This document shows positions 42,310 through 48,367 of a stretch of DNA of 48,367 bases, piece by piece. How positions within the stretch are numbered: the first letter of the stretch is position 1; each line of letters starts with the position of its first letter. A program made the translations under genes and the position numbers. The DNA comes from Lachnospiraceae bacterium (GTDB lineage: Bacteria > Bacillota > Clostridia > Lachnospirales > Lachnospiraceae). The notes beneath the pieces are model-generated. The model saw only the letters and a list, made by a program, of their open reading frames with translations. It had not been told where the DNA came from and ran no database searches. Location: the NCBI GenBank assembly GCA_021770755.1, contig JAETQI010000034.1, forward strand, positions 1 through 48,367. The letters are read 5' to 3'.

Positions 42310-44550
42310 ATGAAGAAAAACAAAGGAGTGGTTACGCTGCTTGTGACGGTGCTGGTCATAGCGGTGTTGGGATTTGTGGCAATATGGGGCGTTGGCACAG
42401 AGAAGGCGGGTTCTGCCGCGGGGATCCGACAGGGACTTGACCTTGCCGGCGGCGTGAGCATCACGTATCAGGTGGTGGGGGAGGAAAATCCTTCTGCCGA
42501 GGATATGGCTGACACGATCTACAAGCTGCAGCAGCGCGTGCAGGGTTACAGCACGGAGGCGCAGGTGTACCAGGAGGGCTCGGACCGCATCAATATCGAG
42601 ATCCCGGGCGTATCGGATGCCAACACGATCCTGGCGGATCTGGGACGTCCGGGCGCACTGTATTTTATCGCGCAGACGGACGCGGACGGAAACCGGAATT
42701 ATACGTATACAGGTTCCGGTGCGACGGGTTATTCGCTGAACAGGACGATCGAGGAGCTGCAGGCGGATGGAAGCATCGTTCTGGAGGGTACGGATGTCGA
42801 GGCGGCGGACGGCGGCTCGGCGAGCGATGAGCTTGGCAACAGCCAGTTTGTGGTTGACCTTGTCTTTACCGGTGAGGGCACGACAAAGTTTGCCGAGGCG
42901 ACGACAAAGGCATTTGCGGCAAGGGAGTCGATCGGTATCTATTATGACGGGGACTTTATCAGTGTCCCGAATGTCCAGGCGGCGCTCACGGACGGCAGGG
43001 CACAGATCTCCGGTATGGCGAGCTTCGAGGAGGCGGAGCGCCTCGCAAGCCAGATCCGCATCGGCGGACTGAAACTGGAGCTGGAGGAGCTGCGTTCGAA
43101 CGTGGTGGGCGCACAGCTTGGCGAGGAGGCTGTGCGGACAAGTCTGCTGGCGGCGCTGATCGGTCTGGTCATCATCGCACTGTTTATGATCATCGTGTAC
43201 CGCATTCCGGGTTTTGCGTCGGTGCTCGCGCTGATCATCTACACCTGCCTGATCGTGATCTGCCTGAACATATTTGAACTGACGCTGACGCTTCCGGGTA
43301 TTGCCGGTATCATCCTTTCCATCGGTATGGCTGTCGATGCGAACGTGATCATCTTTGCCCGGATCCGGGAGGAGATCACCGCCGGCAAGACGGTCAGGAA
43401 TGCGATCGACACCGGATTTCAAAAGGCACTCTCGGCGATCGTGGACGGCAATGTGACGACGCTGATCGCGGCGCTGGTGCTTGGCATCAAGGGTTCGGGC
43501 ACGGTGAAAGGTTTTGCCTACACGCTTGGTCTTGGTATCGTGCTCTCCATGTTCACGGCGCTCTTTGTGACGAGATGGATCTTAAGGGCACTGTTTGCGG
43601 TCGGACTCAAGGATGTGAAGTTCTACGGTACGAACAAGGAGAAGGCGACAGTCCGTTTCCTTGGAAAGAAGAATATATTTTTTGCCTGTTCGATCGCAGT
43701 GATCGTGCTTGGATTTGTCTTTATGGGAGTCAACGGCGCTTCCTCGGGCAGGGTGCTGAACTACAGCCTGGATTTTGTGGGCGGTACTTCCACTAACGTC
43801 ACGTTTAATGAGGATATGGATCTTGCCGCGATCGATGCGGACGTGGTGCCGGTATTCAGCGGTGTGACAGGCGACGGCGCAGTGCAGGTACAGAAGGTGG
43901 CGGGTTCCAACGAGGTGATCTTCAAGACAAGGGAGCTGAACCTGACGGAGCGGGAACAGTTAAACAGCGCGCTGGTGGAGAAGTTCGGGGTCAACGAGGA
44001 ACTGATCACGGCGGAGACGATCAGTTCCACGATCAGCTCAGAGATGAAGAGTGACGCAGTTGTCGCGGTGATCATCGCGACGATCTGCATGCTGATCTAT
44101 ATCTGGTTCCGGTTCAAGGATATCCGCTTTGCCGCAAGCTCCGTGGCGGCGCTGGTGCATGACGTTCTCGTGGTGCTGGCGTTTTACGCGGTCGCAAAGG
44201 TGTCGGTGGGCAGTACGTTCATCGCGTGCATGCTCACGATCGTAGGGTATTCGATCAATGCGACCATCGTGATCTTTGACCGTATCAGGGAGAATCTCGG
44301 CTCCATGCAGAAGAAGGATTCGCTGGAGGAGCTGGTCAACAGGAGTATCAGCCAGACGCTCTCGAGAAGTATCTTTACATCGCTGACGACCTTTGTCATG
44401 GTTGCCGCGCTGTATGTGCTGGGCGTGACCTCGATCAAGGAGTTTGCGCTGCCGCTCATGGTCGGTATCGTGTGCGGTACGTATTCTTCCGTGTGCATCA
44501 CGGGCGCACTCTGGTATGTGCTCAGGACTAAGATCAATAAAAAGGCATAA
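42310..44550 (+). CDS. secDF: protein translocase subunit SecDF (fused)
   Basis: SecD and SecF use the proton gradient to help protein export after SecYEG. Here they are one 746-residue polypeptide with about twelve spans. The SecD half (1-430) has GLDLAGGVSITYQV, LGRPGALYF and the SecD membrane segment GMAVDANVIIFARIREE. The SecF half (about 450-746) has LDFVGGTSTNVTF and GYSINATIVIFDRIREN. ATG 42310 follows AAGGAG at 42293-42298, 11 nt away. It lies directly behind scfB and probably in the same transcript; whether the SCIFF peptide uses it for export is an inference. A weak terminator follows. Confidence 0.97.
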   Translation: MKKNKGVVTLLVTVLVIAVLGFVAIWGVGTEKAGSAAGIRQGLDLAGGVSITYQVVGEENPSAEDMADTIYKLQQRVQGYSTEAQVYQEGSDRINIEIPGVSDANTILADLGRPGALYFIAQTDADGNRNYTYTGSGATGYSLNRTIEELQADGSIVLEGTDVEAADGGSASDELGNSQFVVDLVFTGEGTTKFAEATTKAFAARESIGIYYDGDFISVPNVQAALTDGRAQISGMASFEEAERLASQIRIGGLKLELEELRSNVVGAQLGEEAVRTSLLAALIGLVIIALFMIIVYRIPGFASVLALIIYTCLIVICLNIFELTLTLPGIAGIILSIGMAVDANVIIFARIREEITAGKTVRNAIDTGFQKALSAIVDGNVTTLIAALVLGIKGSGTVKGFAYTLGLGIVLSMFTALFVTRWILRALFAVGLKDVKFYGTNKEKATVRFLGKKNIFFACSIAVIVLGFVFMGVNGASSGRVLNYSLDFVGGTSTNVTFNEDMDLAAIDADVVPVFSGVTGDGAVQVQKVAGSNEVIFKTRELNLTEREQLNSALVEKFGVNEELITAETISSTISSEMKSDAVVAVIIATICMLIYIWFRFKDIRFAASSVAALVHDVLVVLAFYAVAKVSVGSTFIACMLTIVGYSINATIVIFDRIRENLGSMQKKDSLEELVNRSISQTLSRSIFTSLTTFVMVAALYVLGVTSIKEFALPLMVGIVCGTYSSVCITGALWYVLRTKINKKA

Positions 44551-44562
44551 GGTTTTGTGTGG

Positions 44563-44590
44563 GCTGCAGCCTTTGTGCTGCAGCTCTTTT
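44563..44590 (+). terminator. terminator after secDF
   Basis: GCTGCAG (44563-44569) and CTGCAGC (44578-44584) form a 7-bp stem with an 8-nt loop, followed by TCTTTT. It is a modest terminator, so some readthrough into the next gene is likely. Confidence 0.6.
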
Positions 44591-44641
44591 GGATGCGCAG
44601 GAGTGCGTAAGGAAATTTGTCGGCATACGGAGGTGAAGATA

Positions 44642-45352
44642 TTGAACGCGACATCGGTTCAGAATAAAACAGGCATATCGGCGGCGGTCTTAAAATGGAT
44701 CGCGGTGGTGACGATGGTGATCGACCATTTTGCGGCGTCGGTGTACTGGCAGATGGGGCAGGGGTACCACTATGAAGTCTATTATGTTATGCGCAAGATC
44801 GGCAGGATCGCGTTTCCGATCTACTGCTTTCTGCTCGTGGAGGGTTTTTTCCACACGAGGAATGCGGCAAAATATCTTAGAAACTGTTTTTTGTTTGCGC
44901 TGATCTCGGAGATACCGTTTGATATGGCGATCTTTGGGGAGGTCGTATATCCGCAGGGGCAGAATGTGTATTTCACGCTCTGTATCGGGCTGTGCGCGCT
45001 GATGATCCTGGACAGGTACAAGGCAAGGTATGGGACAGGTTACATATTGCTAAAGCTGGCGGTCATTGTGCTGGCGGCGTTTGCGGGCGAGATCCTGGAT
45101 GTGGATTACCACTGGAAGGGTGTTTTGTTCATCATCATGTTCTACTATATCAGGAATATGCAGGAGTGGATCCGCAATATCGCAGTGATCTGTGCTTTCG
45201 CGTATGAGACGACTGCGCCGCTTGCGGTGATACCGATCCATTTTTACAACGGAGAGCGCGGCAGGCAGATGAAGTATCTGTTTTATGCGATCTACCCGGC
45301 ACATCTGCTGGTGCTGGGGCTGATCCGTTTTGGTTTGACGGGGAGAGGATAG
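44642..45352 (+). CDS. TraX-family membrane protein
   Basis: The 236-residue product has about six to eight membrane spans. It matches the TraX family, with an early VLKWIAVVTMVIDHFAA segment with conserved Asp-His, then RKIGRIAFPIYCFLLVEGFF and the C-terminal YAIYPAHLLVLGLIRF. TraX N-acetylates F-pilin in plasmids; chromosomal relatives in Firmicutes are thought to be acyltransferase-like, with unknown substrates, and do not imply conjugation. TTG 44642 is chosen, with GGAGGTG at 44629-44635. It ends 3 bases before the thioesterase, so the two are coupled. No transfer genes are nearby. Confidence 0.87.
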   Translation: MNATSVQNKTGISAAVLKWIAVVTMVIDHFAASVYWQMGQGYHYEVYYVMRKIGRIAFPIYCFLLVEGFFHTRNAAKYLRNCFLFALISEIPFDMAIFGEVVYPQGQNVYFTLCIGLCALMILDRYKARYGTGYILLKLAVIVLAAFAGEILDVDYHWKGVLFIIMFYYIRNMQEWIRNIAVICAFAYETTAPLAVIPIHFYNGERGRQMKYLFYAIYPAHLLVLGLIRFGLTGRG

Positions 45353-45355
45353 AAA

Positions 45356-46117
45356 ATGTATACATATGAGATGAATGCGGGATACAGTGTGATGGATGCG
45401 ACGCTGTGCATGACGATACCCGCGATATTGGACTGCTTTCAGGACGCGGCGATCTTTGAGGCGGAGAATGGACGGATCACGGTGGATTATCTCTATGGCA
45501 GGCACCTTGCGTGGCTTCTAAGTTCATGGCAGATCGTGATCGACAGGCGCCCGAAGCTGAACGAGCGGATCGGGATCGCGACGGCGCCGTATGATTTCAG
45601 AGGATTTCTGGGGTATCGGAATTTCACGATGACAGGGGCGGATGATACTGTGATCGTCAGGGCGGCATCGATCTGGACGCTTGTCGACACCCAGAAGGGC
45701 TGTCCGGTCCGGCCGGCGCAGGAGATGCAGGACGGGTACGAGCTGGCACCCAAGCTCGAGATGGCGTACGCCCCGAGAAAGATCGCGCTGCTGGGCGACG
45801 GGGAGGAGCGGGAACATTTTACGGTCAGGAGGTATCAGATCGATTCCAATCACCATATGAACAATGTGGAGTATGTGAGGCTTGCCATGGAGACGCTGCC
45901 AAAGCAGGCTGAGATCAGGGAGGTGCGGGCGGAGTACAAGAAAGCGGCGCGCTGCGGCGACTCGGTGACGGCGGTGGTGACCGAGGCGGACGATGTACAC
46001 CAGGTTGTGCTGAAAGACGCGGCGGGAGGCGTCTATGCGGTGGTTGAATTTTCATGCACACGGGCACCCGGAGGAGAGTTGTCAGCAGAGGCTGACGGGT
46101 GCCCGGCGCGCGAGTAG
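45356..46117 (+). CDS. acyl-ACP thioesterase, C-terminus supplied by a repeat
   Basis: The 253-residue protein is a double hot-dog acyl-ACP thioesterase (PF01643-like), releasing fatty acids from acyl carrier protein. The segment HLAWLLSSWQIVIDRRPKL and the late QIDSNHHMNNVEYVRL, which carries the catalytic Asn/His pair, are characteristic. GAGAGGA at 45344-45350 precedes ATG 45356. From codon 234 onward the reading frame runs through a dispersed hairpin repeat: the last 20 residues and the stop codon are encoded by it and have no counterpart in the family. The hot-dog domain looks complete before that point, so the enzyme is probably active. It is coupled to the TraX-family gene. Confidence 0.9.
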   Translation: MYTYEMNAGYSVMDATLCMTIPAILDCFQDAAIFEAENGRITVDYLYGRHLAWLLSSWQIVIDRRPKLNERIGIATAPYDFRGFLGYRNFTMTGADDTVIVRAASIWTLVDTQKGCPVRPAQEMQDGYELAPKLEMAYAPRKIALLGDGEEREHFTVRRYQIDSNHHMNNVEYVRLAMETLPKQAEIREVRAEYKKAARCGDSVTAVVTEADDVHQVVLKDAAGGVYAVVEFSCTRAPGGELSAEADGCPARE

Positions 46118-46204
46118 TGGAGAAGGACATTCCCCTACTCGATAGCACAGATTCGTGCAGAGGAAGCATGTCAGCAGAGGCTGACGGGCACCCGGAGGAG
46201 AAAG
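46055..46204 (+). repeat. dispersed hairpin repeat cluster (module A, module B, then a rearranged copy)
   Basis: The first unit is module A: CGGGCACCC (46061-46069), an 11-nt unpaired left segment, GTCAGC (46081-46086), AGAG loop, GCTGAC (46091-46096) and GGGTGCCCG (46097-46105), the same plan as 7511-7577. Module B follows: CGAGTAG (46111-46117) with CTACTCG (46135-46141). A further inner hairpin GTCAGC/GCTGAC is at 46170-46185, but its right arm is GGGCACCC (46186-46193). From 46185 the sequence matches the start of module A again (CGGGCACCCGGAGGAGA, 17 of 17), as if two partial copies had joined. It overlaps the thioesterase end and fills the gap to recJ. Confidence 0.88.
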
Positions 46205-46234
46205 ACTGGCAGGGAAGGAAGATGGAGAAATCAT

Positions 46235-48031
46235 ATGAGTAAATGGATGGTAGCGGCAAAGAGGGCGGACTTCGACGCGATCGCGGCAAAGTATCAGATC
46301 AGTCCGGTGCTCGCGCGCATTATCAGGAACAGGGACGTGGTAAAGGACGAGGAGATCGCCATGTTTCTGAACGGCACAAGGGCGGATCTGTATGCGCCGG
46401 AACTTCTAAAGGATATGGATAAGGCGGTGGATATCCTGCTGCACAAGATCGCGGAGGGCAGACAGATCCGTATCATAGGGGATTATGATATCGACGGGAT
46501 CTGCTCTACATATATTTTGTACAGGGGACTGACGGCGTGCGGCGCGCATGTGGACACGGCGATCCCGCACCGGATACGCGACGGGTACGGTCTGAACGAG
46601 CATCTGATACAGGAGGCGTACGACGCGGGGACTGACACGGTGCTCACCTGTGACAACGGCATCGCCGCGTATGATCAGATCGCGTTTGCGAACACGCTCG
46701 GAATGACAGTGATCGTGACAGACCACCATGAGGTTCCCTACGACGAGATCGACGGGGAGAGGCGGTACAATGTGCCGCAGGCAGGCGCGGTCATCGATCC
46801 CAAGCAGGAGGACTGCGGCTATCCGTTTTCCGGGATCTGCGGCGCGGTGGTGGCGTACAAGCTTGTCCTGGCGCTTGTGGCGGCGAAGGAGAAGACAGGG
46901 TGGCGTGACGTGATGGAATCTGAGCTTGGTCTGGAGCTGCTGGAGTTTGCGGCGTTTGCCACGATCGGTGACGTGATGGAGCTGCGCGATGAGAACCGCA
47001 TCATTGTAAAGAGCGGTCTGGAGCTGATGGCGCATACGCGCAATATCGGCATGAAAGCCTTGATGCAGGCGACAGAGACGAAGCCGGAGAACATCAAGCC
47101 GTACACGATCGGATTTGTGCTGGGTCCCTGTCTCAATGCCACGGGAAGGCTGGACACGGCGGTCAACGCGCTGGAGCTGTTCCAGACCACGGATACGGGC
47201 AGGGCGGCGATGCTCGCCGGCGATCTGAAAGCGATGAACGACAGCAGAAAGGAGCTCACGCTAAAGGGAGTGGACGAGGCTGTGGCGCAGATTGAGAACA
47301 GCGCTCTGATGCAGGATAAGGTGCTTGTCGTGTACCTGCCCGAAGTGCACGAGAGCCTTGCGGGCATCATCGCAGGCAGGATCCGTGAGAAGTATGGGAA
47401 ACCTACATTTGTGCTCACGAAGGCGGAGGAGGGCGTCAAGGGTTCCGGGCGTTCGATCGAGGCATTTCACATGTACGACGAGCTGACAAAGTGCAAGGAA
47501 CTCTTCACGAAATACGGGGGTCACAAGCTTGCAGCCGGCCTCTCTCTTCCAGAGGAGCATGTGGACGAGCTGCGGCGCAGGCTCAACGGGAACTGTCATC
47601 TTGTCGACGAGGATTTTGAGGAGAAGGTGCTGATCGACGTGCCGATGCCGATGGCGTACGCAAGCTTTGCGTTTGTCGCGGAGCTTGCCAGACTCGAACC
47701 ATTTGGAAACGGCAATCCCAAGCCGCAGTTTGCGCAGAAAAATGTCCGGTTTCTCAGCGGGAGAGTGCTCGGTGCCAACCACAATGTGGGAAAGTACACG
47801 GTGGCGGACGAGGATGGCAGGCGCTATGAACTGATCTATTTTGGCGATATGGAGGCTTTTCACGCGTATGTGGCGGCGAGATACGGCGCTGACGCGCTGG
47901 ACAGACTCTACCGCACAGGCGCGCCTGGCGCGCAGTCCGAACCGATCGTCCTCTCCATCGTGTATTATCCGGATGTGAACGAGTACCGGGGGAATGTGTC
48001 TTTGCAGATGGTCATGAAGCATTACCAGTGA
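46235..48031 (+). CDS. recJ: single-stranded-DNA-specific exonuclease RecJ
   Basis: RecJ degrades single-stranded DNA 5' to 3' in recombination and repair. The 598-residue protein has the DHH phosphoesterase motifs IIGDYDIDGICST near residues 79-91, LTCDNGIAAYDQ, and VTDHHEVPYD. The DHHA1 domain includes GSGRSIEAFHMYDEL and KYGGHKLAAGLSL, and an OB-type domain occupies the C-terminus (RLEPFGNGNPKPQF onward). The length is typical of the shorter Firmicutes form. GGAG at 46224-46227 precedes ATG 46235. The gap from the thioesterase is filled by the repeat cluster, so its transcript may carry strong hairpins in the leader. Confidence 0.95.
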   Translation: MSKWMVAAKRADFDAIAAKYQISPVLARIIRNRDVVKDEEIAMFLNGTRADLYAPELLKDMDKAVDILLHKIAEGRQIRIIGDYDIDGICSTYILYRGLTACGAHVDTAIPHRIRDGYGLNEHLIQEAYDAGTDTVLTCDNGIAAYDQIAFANTLGMTVIVTDHHEVPYDEIDGERRYNVPQAGAVIDPKQEDCGYPFSGICGAVVAYKLVLALVAAKEKTGWRDVMESELGLELLEFAAFATIGDVMELRDENRIIVKSGLELMAHTRNIGMKALMQATETKPENIKPYTIGFVLGPCLNATGRLDTAVNALELFQTTDTGRAAMLAGDLKAMNDSRKELTLKGVDEAVAQIENSALMQDKVLVVYLPEVHESLAGIIAGRIREKYGKPTFVLTKAEEGVKGSGRSIEAFHMYDELTKCKELFTKYGGHKLAAGLSLPEEHVDELRRRLNGNCHLVDEDFEEKVLIDVPMPMAYASFAFVAELARLEPFGNGNPKPQFAQKNVRFLSGRVLGANHNVGKYTVADEDGRRYELIYFGDMEAFHAYVAARYGADALDRLYRTGAPGAQSEPIVLSIVYYPDVNEYRGNVSLQMVMKHYQ

Positions 48032-48085
48032 TTCTTTATCCTTTGTTAAGAAATATAATCTTATTTTTATGAATTAAACACATTT

Positions 48086-48116
48086 TTGACACATTTATTG
48101 GTTATAGTAATATACA
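48086..48116 (+). promoter_or_regulatory. promoter in the final intergenic region
   Basis: A perfect TTGACA (48086-48091) is followed by TAATAT (48108-48113) at 16 bp or TATACA (48111-48116) at 19 bp. Neither -10 is ideal. Transcription would start near 48120 and meet the hairpin at 48163-48190. Confidence 0.5.
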
Positions 48117-48117
48117 G

Positions 48118-48195
48118 ATAGTTGAAACACTCACTATCTCCCCCCTCATAAGAAAATATGCGATAAGAGCCAGGTTTTCCTGGCTCTTATTGTGT
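48118..48195 (+). ncRNA. candidate small RNA with terminator (48163-48190)
   Basis: Between the promoter at 48086-48116 and a strong hairpin lies a stretch of about 75 nt with no reading frame or ribosome binding site. It has an exposed C-rich segment, CTCCCCCCTC (48138-48147), that could pair with Shine-Dalgarno sequences. The hairpin is ATAAGAGCCAGG (48163-48174) with CCTGGCTCTTAT (48179-48190), a perfect 12-bp stem with a TTTT loop, followed by TGTGT rather than a full T-run. It could instead simply be the recJ terminator. Confidence 0.4.
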
Positions 48196-48236
48196 CCGGC
48201 GTTTCTGCTCCGGTATTTTCAGTCCGGCATTTTTGG
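48195..48236 (+). repeat. three imperfect 14-bp tandem repeats
   Basis: TCCGGCGTTTCTGC, TCCGGTATTTTCAG and TCCGGCATTTTTGG lie end to end at 48195, 48209 and 48223. They share TCCGG at the start and TTT in the middle. No function is apparent. Confidence 0.6.
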
Positions 48237-48299
48237 ATCTGTTTTCTTGGCACGATAGTGTAACTTTACTTGGGGAATTTTTCCAAAAAATAATATGGA

Positions 48300-48362
48300 G
48301 CACCTTCTTTTTATGTTATAATGTAATTACCAATAAAACATACACATAAAAAGAGGAGGTGC
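48300..48362 (+). repeat. long inverted repeat enclosing an extended -10 promoter, at the window edge
   Basis: GCACCTTCTTTTTATGT (48300-48316) pairs with ACATAAAAAGAGGAGGTGC (48344-48362) apart from two extra bases in the right arm, around a 27-nt loop. The loop holds TATAAT (48317-48322), preceded by TGT to make an extended -10. The right arm includes AGGAGGTG, a strong ribosome binding site for a gene that must begin just beyond the window. The structure could control translation of that gene, or be the end of a mobile element. 48237-48299 shows nothing else certain. Confidence 0.6.
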
Positions 48363-48367
48363 CCCTA

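Noticed and set aside
42262-43422. A 386-codon minus-strand frame opposite the SecD half of secDF
   Set aside because: It is antisense to SecDF, with a composition dominated by Arg, His, Asp and Gln and no recognisable domain.
44642-45352. Evidence of a conjugative element from the TraX-family gene
   Set aside because: Chromosomal TraX relatives are widespread in Firmicutes, and there are no relaxase, coupling or integrase genes here.
37567-46204. A CRISPR-like array made of the GAGTAG/GGGCACCC repeats
   Set aside because: The copies are palindromic, lie kilobases apart, have no regular spacers, and no cas gene is present.

Overview
The window looks like the chromosome of a spore-forming anaerobe of class Clostridia, most likely family Lachnospiraceae. 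The evidence is a combined dcw (division and cell wall) and sporulation cluster (mraZ to ftsZ, then spoIIGA-sigE-sigG), a SCIFF peptide with its radical-SAM maturase, a PolC-type replicative polymerase, LL-diaminopimelate aminotransferase, the MEP isoprenoid genes dxr and ispG, strong AGGAGG ribosome binding sites and many TTG starts. Genus was not determined. Assignments rest on reading motifs and gene order; no database search was run.

Layout. 1-430: 3' end of a 23S rRNA gene and a tRNA-Met(CAU), with no 5S gene between or just after them. 495-3980: a cold-shock gene with a hairpin in its leader, dapL on the minus strand, a membrane acyltransferase and a UPF0340 protein. 4028-17548: a polysaccharide deacetylase and a bactofilin, then the housekeeping series pyrH-frr-uppS-cdsA-dxr-rseP-ispG-polC, ending in a terminator. 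17618-30083: mraZ (behind four 10-bp-spaced MraZ boxes), rsmH, ftsL-like, two class B penicillin-binding proteins, murD, ftsW, murA, ftsQ and ftsZ. mraY, murE, murF and murG are absent from this cluster. 30025-32555: spoIIGA-sigE-sigG behind a promoter that resembles the unusual long-spacer, Spo0A-controlled spoIIG promoter. 32605-37559: a chemotaxis receptor, then a phosphopantetheinyl transferase overlapping a large protein of unknown function with a cyclic-nucleotide-binding-like N-terminus. 37567-40541: a CNNM/CBS transporter-like protein (minus strand), a TIGR04086-type membrane protein and a secreted GH25 lysozyme. 40582-44590: the SCIFF peptide, its maturase and a fused SecDF. 44642-48031: a TraX-family protein, an acyl-ACP thioesterase and RecJ. 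48032-48367: no protein gene seen, but a promoter-terminator pair that may make a small RNA, a short tandem repeat and a long inverted repeat at the window edge.

Most of the window is conserved core genome: lipid carrier and precursor synthesis (dxr, ispG, uppS), phospholipid synthesis (cdsA), nucleotide supply and translation (pyrH, frr), replication (polC), septation and peptidoglycan, and the start of sporulation. The less ordinary material lies between genes. A dispersed two-module hairpin repeat (module A GGGCACCC/GGGTGCCC; module B GAGTAG/CTACTC) occurs at frr-uppS, at the 37.6 kb convergent junction, between scfA and scfB, and at thioesterase-recJ, where it supplies the last 20 codons of the thioesterase. 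The other main unknown is the phosphopantetheinyl transferase plus 773-residue protein pair.
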